10,278 nucleotides of DNA from VGEM01 sp033764265 (GTDB lineage Bacteria; Pseudomonadota; Alphaproteobacteria; Rhodospirillales; Rhodospirillaceae). The position numbers were made by a program, and so were the translations under genes. The notes under the pieces are model-generated. The model was not told where the DNA came from. It made no database searches and saw only the letters and a list, made by a program, of their open reading frames with translations. The stretch spans positions 1 through 10,278 of the forward strand of contig JANRJB010000228.1 of NCBI GenBank assembly GCA_033764265.1. The letters run 5' to 3'. Below are positions 1 to 6,347 of this stretch, in pieces; positions within the stretch are counted from its first letter, which is position 1, and each line of letters opens with the position of its first letter.

Positions 1-492
1 TCACAACACCGTCGGGTTCGGCGCGTCGCCGTAGACCTGCTTGGGGTCGAAGGTCTTCTCGTCTTCCTCGAATTTGAGCGCGTCGATCGCCTGGGCCAGC
101 GGTTGGCCGAGCGGCACCGAGCGGTAGAAGCAGCTTTTGAAGCCGACGTGGCAGCTGGCGCCCGAGCCGCCGACCGACACGCGCAGCCAGACCGCGTCCT
201 GGTCGTCGTCGATGCGCATCTCGACGATCCTCTGCGTCAGGCCCGAAGTCGCGCCCTTGCGCCACAGCACCTTCCGGCTGCGGCTGTAATAGTGGGCCTC
301 GCCGGTCTCGATGGTGAGCTTGAGGGCCTCGGCGTTCATGTAGCCCAGCATCAACAGCTCGCCGGTCTCGGCGGCCGTGGTCACGCACGGGATCAGGCCG
401 TGTTCGTCGAACTTGGGCGCGAGCGTGTGGCCTTCCTCGACCTGCTCGACGGTCAGGCGGCGGCCGAAGTCCGATGCGGTGGCGGTGCCCAT
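1..492 (-). CDS. hisI: Phosphoribosyl-AMP cyclohydrolase
   Basis: This enzyme opens the purine ring of phosphoribosyl-AMP, the third step of histidine biosynthesis, in the cytosol. The 163-residue protein carries the family signatures: LWRKGATSG near residues 76-84, the acidic DDDQD patch at 95-99 (metal site) and the CHVGFKSCFYR block at 114-124 with C114 and C121. It is the stand-alone cyclohydrolase; no HisE pyrophosphohydrolase domain follows. The gene is complete, with its TGA stop being the first three bases of the window. The ATG is preceded by AAGGGAG seven bases upstream, which supports this start. It diverges from cysS across a 192-bp gap, and no other his gene is visible. One oddity: the cysteine usually found within the DxDxD motif is replaced by Asp (D96), so one expected zinc ligand is not evident. 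Function is confident from overall motif content. Confidence 0.95.
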   Translation of the reverse strand: MGTATASDFGRRLTVEQVEEGHTLAPKFDEHGLIPCVTTAAETGELLMLGYMNAEALKLTIETGEAHYYSRSRKVLWRKGATSGLTQRIVEMRIDDDQDAVWLRVSVGGSGASCHVGFKSCFYRSVPLGQPLAQAIDALKFEEDEKTFDPKQVYGDAPNPTVL

Positions 493-560
493 GGCGGGAC
501 TCCCTTCGAGATGCGGCCCGACATGGCCCCTGGGCCCGGCAAAGTCAACCGGCGGCCGCG

Positions 561-608
561 CGGCCTGGGTTCAACCCCTTGAAAAGGCCGGTTTTGGCGG
601 GTTTTTTT
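561..608 (+). other. Stem-loop followed by a T-run in the hisI-cysS gap
   Basis: Bases 561-566 (CGGCCT) pair with 585-590 (AGGCCG). Inside them 570-574 (TTCAA) pairs with 579-583 (TTGAA) around a CCCC loop, with a GGG/A internal bulge. A run of seven T follows at 602-608, eleven bases after the stem. A 12-bp palindrome, GGCCGCGCGGCC at 554-565, overlaps the left arm and could form a competing hairpin. The shape resembles an intrinsic terminator or attenuator, but the T-run is too far from the stem for a textbook one and no plus-strand gene lies upstream. The structure is seen; the function is unknown. Confidence 0.4.
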
Positions 609-634
609 GCTTTCCCCGGGGCGATCGGCTATCA
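607..634 (+). promoter_or_regulatory. Possible cysS promoter
   Basis: TTGCTT at 607-612 and CTATCA at 629-634 are separated by 16 bases and lie about 50 bases upstream of the cysS ATG. Both boxes are only partial matches to the sigma70 consensus, and the GC-rich background makes chance matches likely. A promoter must exist in this divergent gap, but this exact placement is tentative. Confidence 0.25.
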
Positions 635-684
635 CCACCCCCAGGCGCCCAAGGCTGCGCCACGGGCGGCGCCGGGTGGGCCCT

Positions 685-2064
685 ATGTCGTTGAAACTCT
701 ACAATACTTTGACGCGGGACAAGGCCCCGTTCGCGCCCGCCGACCCGGCCCGGGTGACGATGTACGTGTGCGGGCCCACGGTCTATTCCTACGCCCACAT
801 CGGCAATGCGCGGCCCGCGGTGGTGTTCGACGTGCTGGCCCGGCTGTTGCGCCGTCGCTATGGCCAGGTGATCTACGCCCGCAACATCACCGACATCGAC
901 GACAAGATCAACGCCGCGGCCAAAGCGAGCGGCCAGCCCATTTCGGCCATCACCGACAAGTTCGGCGCGATCTACCGCGACGACATGGCCGCGCTGGGCG
1001 TCGAGCCGCCCGACCTGGAACCGCACGCCACCGCCCATGTGGCCGAGATCGTCGCCATGATCGGCGCGCTGGTCGCGTCGGGACATGCGTATGCGGCCGA
1101 AGGCCACGTGCTGTTCCACGTGCCGTCGTTCGCGGCCTACGGCCAGCTGTCGGGCCGCGCGCGCGACGACATGCTGGCCGGCGCAAGGGTCGAGGTCGCG
1201 CCCTACAAGAAAGACCCGGCCGATTTCGTGCTGTGGAAGCCTTCGCCGCCCGACCTGCCCGGCTGGGACAGCCCGTGGGGCCGCGGCCGGCCCGGCTGGC
1301 ACATCGAGTGCTCGGCGATGATCGCCGCGCACCTGGGCACGACGATCGTCATCCACGGCGGCGGCAACGACCTGATCTTCCCCCACCACGAGAACGAAGT
1401 GGCGCAAAGCGTGTGCGCCCACGGCGGCGCGGCGCTGGCCCGCGTCTGGCTGCACAACGGCTTCCTGACCGTGGACCAGGAGAAGATGTCGAAGTCGGTC
1501 GGCAACATCGTCACAGTGCACGAGCTGTTGAAGCACGCGCCGGGCGAGGCGATCCGCTGGGCGCTGTTGTCGGCGCACTATCGCCAGCCGCTGGACTGGT
1601 CCGACGACCTGTTGGTCCAGGCCAAGAAAACCCTCGACCGCCTGTACCTGGCGCTCGACCAGGTCAAGCACCTCGCCGCGCCGGATATGGATATGCCCGC
1701 GCCGGTGGCGGCCGCGCTGGACGACGACCTCAACACGCCGGTGGCGATGGCCGAGATCGCCCAGATCGCCCGCGCGCTCAATTCGGCCGCGACCGACACC
1801 GAACGCATCCGCCTGAAGGGCGAGTTGATCGCCGCCGGCGGCGCGCTGGGCGTGCTGCAGCGCGAGCCCGGCGAATGGCTGAAGGGCGCGGCGGCCGGGT
1901 CCGACGGCGAGGCCGCCGAGATCGAGCGCCTGATCGCCGCGCGCAACGCCGCGCGCAAGGCCCGCGACTTCGCCGCGGCCGACCGGCTGCGCGCCGAGAT
2001 CGCCGCGCGCGGCGTCATCATCGAGGACCGCGCCGACGGCACCCACTGGCGCCGGGCGGGATGA
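685..2064 (+). CDS. cysS: Cysteinyl-tRNA synthetase
   Basis: This class I aminoacyl-tRNA synthetase charges tRNA-Cys with cysteine using ATP. The 459-residue protein has normal family length. The ATP-binding HIGN signature is at 38-41 and the KMSKS loop at 267-271. The four zinc ligands that select cysteine are present: C29 in the CGPTVY motif, C209 in HIECSAM, and H234 and E238 in FPHHENE. The C-terminal part (about 330-459) is the helical anticodon-binding region typical of the family. The ATG at 685 is chosen because it gives the usual MSLKLYNTLTR-type N-terminus; the frame stays open further upstream but that stretch is low-complexity and not family-like. The upstream ribosome-binding sequence is weak (GGGTGGG). 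The stop overlaps the first possible argE start in an ATGA, suggesting cotranscription and translational coupling. Confidence 0.97.
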   Translation: MSLKLYNTLTRDKAPFAPADPARVTMYVCGPTVYSYAHIGNARPAVVFDVLARLLRRRYGQVIYARNITDIDDKINAAAKASGQPISAITDKFGAIYRDDMAALGVEPPDLEPHATAHVAEIVAMIGALVASGHAYAAEGHVLFHVPSFAAYGQLSGRARDDMLAGARVEVAPYKKDPADFVLWKPSPPDLPGWDSPWGRGRPGWHIECSAMIAAHLGTTIVIHGGGNDLIFPHHENEVAQSVCAHGGAALARVWLHNGFLTVDQEKMSKSVGNIVTVHELLKHAPGEAIRWALLSAHYRQPLDWSDDLLVQAKKTLDRLYLALDQVKHLAAPDMDMPAPVAAALDDDLNTPVAMAEIAQIARALNSAATDTERIRLKGELIAAGGALGVLQREPGEWLKGAAAGSDGEAAEIERLIAARNAARKARDFAAADRLRAEIAARGVIIEDRADGTHWRRAG

Positions 2065-2067
2065 GGG
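2063..2067 (+). promoter_or_regulatory. Ribosome-binding site deciding the argE start
   Basis: GAGGG, overlapping the last bases of cysS, lies eight bases before the ATG at 2076. The other candidate ATG at 2061, which overlaps the cysS stop, has only a G-rich stretch without a clear AGGA-type core. This favours 2076 while keeping the two genes translationally linked. Confidence 0.45.
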
Positions 2068-2075
2068 CGCGCGCC

Positions 2076-3248
2076 ATGTCCGCCGGCAGCCTTTCGACAT
2101 CCGCCGCCATCGCCCAGTTGAAGCGCCTGGTGGCGTTCGACACGGTGTCGCGCAATTCCAACCTGGCGTTGATCGAGCACGTGCGCTGGTTCCTGACCGG
2201 GCACGGCGTGGCGTGCCGGCTGGTGCACAACGACGACAAGACCAAGGCCAACCTGCTGGCCACCATCGGGCCCGACGTGCCGGGCGGGGTGGTGCTGTCG
2301 GGGCACACCGACGTGGTGCCGATCGACGACCAGGACTGGCACAGCGATCCGTTTACACTGACCGAACGCGACGGCCGGCTGTACGGCCGCGGCACGGCGG
2401 ACATGAAGACCTTCGTCGCCATTGCGCTGGCCGCCGTCGAGGACATGACCCGGGCGCACCTGAAGCGGCCGATTCATCTGGCCCTGTCGTACGACGAGGA
2501 AGTGGGCTGCCTGGGCGCGCCGTCGCTGATCGCGCTGCTGAAGAAGGAACTGCCCGCGCCGGCGGCGGTGATCGTCGGCGAACCGACCGAGATGAAGGTG
2601 GTTACCGCCCACAAGGGCATCACCGGCGTGCGCACCACCGTGACCGGGCACGAGGCCCATTCCTCGCAGCCGCACTGCGGCGTCAGCGCGGTGATGGTGG
2701 CCGCCGAGCTGATCCAGTTCCTGCAAGGGCTGTCGGCCGAGGCGGCGCGTCTGGGCCCGCGCAACCCACTGTTCGAGCCCGAACACACCACCATCACCGT
2801 CAACAAGATCGAAGGCGGCACCGCGCTCAACATCCTGGCGCGGCATTGCACGTTCCAATGGGACGTGCGCGCCCTGCCCGAGGACGACCCCGACGCCTAT
2901 ATCCGCCGCTTCACCGCCCATTGCCGCGACGCGGTGCTGCCGCGGATGCGCGCGATCGCGCCCGACTGCGACATCGAGACGGTGCCGCGCGCCGGCACGC
3001 CGGCCTTGAAGCCCGAGGCGAATTCCGAGGCCGAGCGCATCTGCCGCGCGCTGACCGGCGACAACGTCACGCGTCACGTGGCGTTCGCCGCCGAAGCTGG
3101 CCAGTTCCAGCAATCGGGCTTGTCCACCGTGATCTGCGGCCCCGGCTCGATTGCCCAGGCCCATCAGCCCAACGAGTTCATCGCGCTCGGCCAGGTCGAT
3201 GCCGGGGTGAAGTTCGTGGCCGACCTGATCCGCCTGATGACGCGCTAG
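2076..3248 (+). CDS. argE: Acetylornithine deacetylase (M20 metallopeptidase family)
   Basis: This enzyme is predicted to hydrolyse N2-acetylornithine to ornithine and acetate in arginine biosynthesis. The 390-residue protein shows the M20 dinuclear-zinc layout: SGHTDVVP with H77 and D79, GTADMK with bridging D109, YDEEVG with catalytic E141 and ligand E142, GEPTEM with E169, and a C-terminal AHQPNEF with H363. A central dimerisation (lid) domain with the HEAHSS motif lies between the two halves of the catalytic domain. The LVAFDTVSRNSNLALI N-terminus is typical of the alphaproteobacterial ArgE type. Succinyl-diaminopimelate desuccinylase (DapE) and other M20 hydrolases are related, so substrate is the main uncertainty. 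An in-frame ATG at 2061, overlapping the cysS stop, would add five residues (MRARA); 2076 is preferred because of its better ribosome-binding site. The gene ends two bases from the convergent GrpB-family gene. Confidence 0.88.
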   Translation: MSAGSLSTSAAIAQLKRLVAFDTVSRNSNLALIEHVRWFLTGHGVACRLVHNDDKTKANLLATIGPDVPGGVVLSGHTDVVPIDDQDWHSDPFTLTERDGRLYGRGTADMKTFVAIALAAVEDMTRAHLKRPIHLALSYDEEVGCLGAPSLIALLKKELPAPAAVIVGEPTEMKVVTAHKGITGVRTTVTGHEAHSSQPHCGVSAVMVAAELIQFLQGLSAEAARLGPRNPLFEPEHTTITVNKIEGGTALNILARHCTFQWDVRALPEDDPDAYIRRFTAHCRDAVLPRMRAIAPDCDIETVPRAGTPALKPEANSEAERICRALTGDNVTRHVAFAAEAGQFQQSGLSTVICGPGSIAQAHQPNEFIALGQVDAGVKFVADLIRLMTR

Positions 3249-3250
3249 AA

Positions 3251-3850
3251 TTATCCGGCCTTGGCCGCTGCTTCGCCGTGCCGCCATGCCAGCGCGCGGG
3301 CCTCGCAGGCCTCGAGCCACGCCGATTTGGCGGCGGCGTAGGCGGCCACGTCGTGGGGATGGGCGGCCGCGGCGGCGGACTTGATCTGGTCGTAAGCCGC
3401 CGCCTCGCCCGGCATGGCGCGCAAATAGTCCCGCAGCGCCAGCAGCCGCTCCAGCAGCGCCGAATCGGGCGCGACGAACTGCACATTGAACATGCGCGCC
3501 AAGGTGCGCTGATGATCGAAGGTGGCATAGCGCCGGCCGGCGACGCCGTGCTCGCCGCGCCAGACGTAGCCCAGCGCGCCCACGGTGTCGGCGTGCGCGT
3601 CGAGCGCCGCCAGATCGGGCACGACGACCGCCAGATCGAGCGATGGCCGCGCGCGCAGGCCCGGCACGGCTGTGGAGCCGACATGAGCGGCCGCCACGAA
3701 CAGGTCGCCGAGCGCGGCGGCCAAGCGGCCGATCTCGTCGCCGGCGCGCAGACCCCAGTAAGGATGATGCGGCGTCAGCACCACCTCGGGGCCGGACGTG
3801 CCGGCTTCGGCCGGCGACGAGACTGCGACGATGACGGGGGTGAGCGGCAT
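3251..3850 (-). CDS. GrpB/UPF0157 family protein
   Basis: This protein belongs to the GrpB (UPF0157) family, a branch of the nucleotidyltransferase-like fold whose biochemical role is not established. From the ATG at 3850 it is 199 residues. The diagnostic HVGSTAVPGL motif is at 57-66, followed by RPSLDL (68-73) with the conserved Asp. The C-terminal family block RDYLRAMPGEAAAYDQIK is at 140-157, and a YAAAKSAWLE element near 171-180 matches the usual ending. The first 20 residues or so are not family-like. A TTG at 3871 would extend it by seven residues and has AAGAG upstream, so the start is uncertain. It lies 51 bases downstream of the tRNA-Gly gene on the same strand, with no clear terminator between, so cotranscription with the tRNA is possible. 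Confidence 0.85.
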   Translation of the reverse strand: MPLTPVIVAVSSPAEAGTSGPEVVLTPHHPYWGLRAGDEIGRLAAALGDLFVAAAHVGSTAVPGLRARPSLDLAVVVPDLAALDAHADTVGALGYVWRGEHGVAGRRYATFDHQRTLARMFNVQFVAPDSALLERLLALRDYLRAMPGEAAAYDQIKSAAAAAHPHDVAAYAAAKSAWLEACEARALAWRHGEAAAKAG

Positions 3851-3901
3851 AGGTCGTTTGGGAATCTGCAATCGGCTCTTGCCGACGGCGCGCGCGAAGG
3901 T

Positions 3902-3975
3902 TGGAGCGGGTAGAGGGAATCGAACCCTCGTCTAAAGCTTGGGAAGCTTTCGTTCTACCATTGAACTACACCCGC
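3902..3975 (-). tRNA. tRNA-Gly (anticodon CCC)
   Basis: The minus strand folds as a complete cloverleaf of 74 bases including an encoded CCA end. The acceptor stem GCGGGTG pairs with the 3' strand before discriminator T. The D-arm is GTTCAATGGTAGAAC, the anticodon stem AAAGC/GCTTT encloses the loop TTCCCAA, and the T-arm contains GGTTCGAATCC. The anticodon CCC is at 3941-3943 (plus-strand ggg) and reads GGG glycine codons; the layout matches the GlyU type of Escherichia coli. Isoacceptor identity follows directly from the loop position. Confidence 0.97.
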
Positions 3976-4005
3976 GTCCGGAACCGGGTCGGCACCGAAG
4001 ACGAT

Positions 4006-4033
4006 TCCATAGCACATTTTGTCAGCGCGGCAA
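4006..4033 (-). promoter_or_regulatory. Possible promoter for tRNA-Gly
   Basis: Read on the minus strand, TTGCCG (complement of 4028-4033) and TATGGA (complement of 4006-4011) are separated by 16 bases. They would start transcription roughly 24 bases before the tRNA. The candidate lies in the 72-base gap between vapC and the tRNA. The matches are partial, and readthrough from vapBC is an alternative. Confidence 0.35.
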
Positions 4034-4047
4034 ATTACGCCACCTGG

Positions 4048-4464
4048 CTAATTCAGCATGGCATCGACGATATCGGTTTTCAAAAAATCGTTGCCGACGA
4101 ACAGGAGCGGCGCATTGTTCGCTCGCGCCAAGGCATAGGAAAAACTGTCGCCGAGATTGAGCCGCGCCGCCGCGCCAAGCCCATTGCCGAAACGGGCACG
4201 AGCTGTCAGCGCGAGTCGGGCGAGGTCCGCGGTAAATGGCGCAACTTCGATTTCTGCAACATCCAGAATTCGATCGAGGTCGCGGACCAGTGACGCGCGG
4301 TCGGCGGGCCGGCGTCCGGCCAGGACCGTCCCGAGTTCGACGTAGTTGGCCGCCGAGAAAAGCCTGCGGGTAAATCGATCCAGGCAATCGCTGAGCGCCT
4401 GGGCCTGATGTTCCTGGCGGAGAATCGCTACCAGTGCCGAGGTATCGATGACAACGGTCGACAT
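4048..4464 (-). CDS. vapC: VapC-type PIN-domain toxin (type II toxin-antitoxin)
   Basis: This is predicted to be a Mg-dependent PIN-domain ribonuclease that cleaves tRNA or rRNA when freed from its antitoxin. The 138-residue protein is a single PIN domain of normal length. The acidic active site is visible: D7 in VVIDTSALVAIL, E43 in ANYVELGTVL, D106 in LNLGDSFSYALA, and D126/D131 in the GNDFLKTDI ending. A GGGAAGG ribosome-binding site precedes the ATG. It follows the antitoxin gene after 46 bases, a wider gap than the overlap or near contact usual for vapBC pairs. Base composition is lower in GC than its neighbours: by hand count 31 of 60 at 4021-4080 and 34 of 60 at 4081-4140, against 47 of 60 at 1921-1980 in cysS. 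This hints at horizontal acquisition. The specific RNA target cannot be read from the sequence. Confidence 0.92.
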   Translation of the reverse strand: MSTVVIDTSALVAILRQEHQAQALSDCLDRFTRRLFSAANYVELGTVLAGRRPADRASLVRDLDRILDVAEIEVAPFTADLARLALTARARFGNGLGAAARLNLGDSFSYALARANNAPLLFVGNDFLKTDIVDAMLN

Positions 4465-4510
4465 CGCCGGCCTTCCCTAAGGGGCGGGCGGGCACGCGAA
4501 ATTGCGGGAA

Positions 4511-4759
4511 TCATTCACCCCATAGTCGATCGAAATCGGCTTTCGTCAGCCGAGGGGGGTTGTACTTCTCGCGGAATTTCGCGGCCTCGCGCATCAATGC
4601 CGCCGCAACACCGGTGCGGCGCCGGCCCGTTTTTTTCCGGACGCGGTCGAGACGCTCCGCCAGCGAACGGGTCACGGCCTCGGTCATGCTTTCGCCGGTG
4701 AGGGCCGACAATTGCTGGGCCAGCCGATCAGCCTGTTCGGTCTTGATGCTCACCGCCAT
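4511..4759 (-). CDS. vapB: VapB-type antitoxin (Rv0623-like family)
   Basis: This 82-residue protein is the predicted antitoxin that binds and neutralises VapC and represses the operon. The N-terminus, MAVSIKTEQADRLAQQL, followed by LTGESMTEAV and a basic helix around 32-50, is the ribbon/helix DNA-binding layout of the Rv0623-like VapB family (PSK transcription-factor type). The C-terminus, KADFDRLWGE, is the typical toxin-binding tail of that family, so the protein looks complete. The ATG is fixed by family alignment and has GGCGGA upstream. It lies 57 bases from the ppnN stop, with its own promoter and dyad in that gap, and vapC follows 46 bases later on the same strand. Confidence 0.9.
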   Translation of the reverse strand: MAVSIKTEQADRLAQQLSALTGESMTEAVTRSLAERLDRVRKKTGRRRTGVAAALMREAAKFREKYNPPRLTKADFDRLWGE

Positions 4760-4777
4760 GACGTGCGTCCGCCGGTT

Positions 4778-4795
4778 TCTAGAATGCGTTCTAGA
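4778..4795. promoter_or_regulatory. Inverted-repeat operator of vapBC
   Basis: A perfect inverted repeat, TCTAGAA-TGCG-TTCTAGA, has 7-base arms and a 4-base spacer. TTCTAGA also recurs as a direct repeat 12 bases apart (from 4777 and 4789). It lies 18 bases upstream of the vapB ATG and overlaps the predicted -10 box, the standard place for autorepression by a VapBC complex. The dyad is seen; its use as operator is inferred from VapBC biology. Confidence 0.75.
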
Positions 4796-4820
4796 TAGCA
4801 GGCTGGCGGCGCTTTCTCAA
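4792..4820 (-). promoter_or_regulatory. Sigma70-like promoter of vapBC
   Basis: On the minus strand TTGAGA (complement of 4815-4820) and TATCTA (complement of 4792-4797) are exactly 17 bases apart. This predicts a transcript start near 4785 and a leader of about 26 bases. The -35 box overlaps the ppnN stop codon (4817-4819) and the -10 box overlaps the TCTAGAA dyad. It is the best sigma70 match I found in the window. Confidence 0.7.
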
Positions 4821-6241
4821 GCGACGATCCGGTAGACCGGCTTGTAGTCGCCCGACAGTTTCATCCGCTTCTGGGCGACGAACGCGCCGAGCAGGTCGTC
4901 GAGCGCCTTGACCATGCGCGGGTCGCCCTTGATCTCGAACGGCCCGTGCGTTTCGATCTGGCGGATGCCGTGTTCCTTCACGTTGCCGGTGACGATGGCC
5001 GAGAACATGCGGCGCAGGTTGGCGGCGCGGGCGTGCACCGGCTGGTCGAAGTGCAGGTCGAGCGCGGCGACGTTGGCGTGATCGACCTCGAACGGCGCCT
5101 GGAAGTCGCGCGGAATTTTCAGCGTCCAGTTGAAGTTGTAGGCGTCGGCGGTGGCCATGCGGTGGCGATGCACGCGCTCCAGCCCCGCCACCATGGTGCG
5201 CGCCGCCTCGGCCGGGTCGCCGACGACGATGCGGTAGCGCCGCTGCGCCTCGGGCCCCAAAGTGAGCGCGACGAATTCGTCCAGCCGGTCGAAGTAGGCG
5301 CGCGCCGAAGCCGGCCCGGTCAGCGTGACCGGAATGGGCTGCTCGGCGTTGGCGGGATCGAGCAGGATGCCGAGCAGGTAAAGGATTTCCTCGGCCGTGC
5401 CGGCGCCGCCGGGAAACACGATGATGCCGTGGCCGAGCCGGACGAAGGCCTCGAGCCGCTTTTCGATGTCCGGCATGATGACCAGGTGATTGACGATCGG
5501 GTTGGGCGATTCGGCGGCGACGATGCCGGGCTCGGTGATGCCGATGTAACGCCCGGTGCGCACGCGTTGCTTGGCGTGGCCGACCGCGGCGCCCTTCATC
5601 GGCCCCTTCATGGCGCCGGGCCCGCAGCCGGTGCAGACGTTGAGGCCGCGCAGGCCCAGCTCGTAACCGACGCGCTTGGTGTAGTCGTATTCCTCGCGGC
5701 TGATGGAATGGCCGCCCCAGCACACCACCAGATCGGGGTGGGTCTTGGCGTCGATGACGCGGGCATTGCGCAGGATGCAGAACACCGCGTTGGTGATGCC
5801 GTCGGCGGAGTTGAGATCGAACCGGCCGCTGTCGACGATCTCGTCGGCCATGTAGACGATGTCGCGCAGCACCGCGAACAGGTGCTCCTTGGCGCCGCGG
5901 ATCATCTTGCCATCGACGAACGCCACGCCCGGCGCGTTGACCATCTGCAGCTCGATGCCCCAGGGCTGCTGCAGGATCTGCAGGTCGAAGTCGCGATAGG
6001 TGTCGAACAGGATGCGCGGGTCGTCGGTGTCGTTGCCCGAGTTCAGCACAGCGAGCGCGCAGCGGCGGAGCAGCGGATACAAACCGCCCTGGCCGCGGTC
6101 GTGCAGCCGGGCGACTTCCTCGTGCGACAGGTGTTCCAGGCTGCCGCGCGGCGAAACCCGCGCGTCGACAAACTCGATCGGGCCGTCGAAGGTGAAGCTG
6201 GCGGCGCTTTGCGTCGGGGCCGATGGGCTGGGCGCTATCAT
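4817..6241 (-). CDS. ppnN: Nucleotide 5'-monophosphate nucleosidase, PpnN/YgdH type (LOG family)
   Basis: PpnN cleaves the N-glycosidic bond of purine and pyrimidine nucleoside monophosphates to give ribose 5-phosphate and free base. In Escherichia coli it is stimulated by (p)ppGpp. The 474-residue protein is slightly longer than the 454-residue E. coli enzyme. The N-terminal domain contains LAVLNSG (63-69) and AFVDG (107-111). The LOG/Rossmann core contains VCWGGHSI (173-180), GCGPGAMKGPMKGA (205-218), MPDIEKRLEAFVR (256-268) and the nucleotide-binding PGGAGTAEE (277-285). The C-terminal domain includes GNVKEHGIR, and the protein ends in YKPVYRIVA. The N-terminal 20 residues or so are Ser/Ala-rich and not family-like, and there is no strong ribosome-binding site, so a later start is possible. 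It is divergent from the prepilin peptidase gene and lies directly upstream of vapBC. Confidence 0.95.
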   Translation of the reverse strand: MIAPSPSAPTQSAASFTFDGPIEFVDARVSPRGSLEHLSHEEVARLHDRGQGGLYPLLRRCALAVLNSGNDTDDPRILFDTYRDFDLQILQQPWGIELQMVNAPGVAFVDGKMIRGAKEHLFAVLRDIVYMADEIVDSGRFDLNSADGITNAVFCILRNARVIDAKTHPDLVVCWGGHSISREEYDYTKRVGYELGLRGLNVCTGCGPGAMKGPMKGAAVGHAKQRVRTGRYIGITEPGIVAAESPNPIVNHLVIMPDIEKRLEAFVRLGHGIIVFPGGAGTAEEILYLLGILLDPANAEQPIPVTLTGPASARAYFDRLDEFVALTLGPEAQRRYRIVVGDPAEAARTMVAGLERVHRHRMATADAYNFNWTLKIPRDFQAPFEVDHANVAALDLHFDQPVHARAANLRRMFSAIVTGNVKEHGIRQIETHGPFEIKGDPRMVKALDDLLGAFVAQKRMKLSGDYKPVYRIVA

Positions 6242-6347
6242 GGGCGAGGATGATCGCGTACCCTTTGCCCGCCGTCAAATCGCCGGGGCCAACTGTCACG
6301 GCGCGGCAATACGACGCATTACGACACGGTAACCGGATTCGCGAACG
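6242..6347. other. Divergent intergenic region between ppnN and the prepilin peptidase
   Basis: This 106-base gap must hold the start signals for both divergent genes. I find no convincing -35/-10 pair on either strand. The one visible pattern is TACGAC repeated ten bases apart (6310 and 6320), which could be chance. No reading frame or RNA fold stands out. Confidence 0.5.

Noticed and set aside
474..2075. Very long in-frame extension upstream of argE on the plus strand
   Set aside because: The stretch lies in another frame of cysS, is Arg/Ala/Pro-rich and not family-like. It is an out-of-frame shadow typical of high-GC DNA; ArgE begins at 2076 (or 2061).
571..2100. 509-codon open frame antisense to cysS
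   Set aside because: It mirrors cysS on the opposite strand, has no recognisable domain, and its composition is what a GC-rich antisense frame gives. cysS has complete catalytic motifs.
3255..3270. CGGCCTTGGCCG dyad near the argE/GrpB junction as a terminator
   Set aside because: The arms leave only a two-base loop, no T-run follows on either strand, and it falls inside the GrpB coding sequence.
1578..3320. 580-codon open frame antisense to argE and the end of cysS
   Set aside because: It is a low-complexity antisense shadow, and it crosses three real genes.
3901..4293. Plus-strand open frame beginning MERVEGIEPSSKAWEAF
   Set aside because: The first part is the antisense translation of tRNA-Gly, a well-known source of spurious protein annotations, and the rest is antisense to vapC.
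3902..4816. Attachment-site duplication of the tRNA 3' end around the vapBC cassette
   Set aside because: I looked for a second copy of the T-arm/acceptor sequence near 4460-4816 and found none, and no integrase is present.
6310..6325. TACGAC direct repeat ten bases apart upstream of the prepilin peptidase
   Set aside because: Two six-base copies are too short to claim a binding site without conservation.
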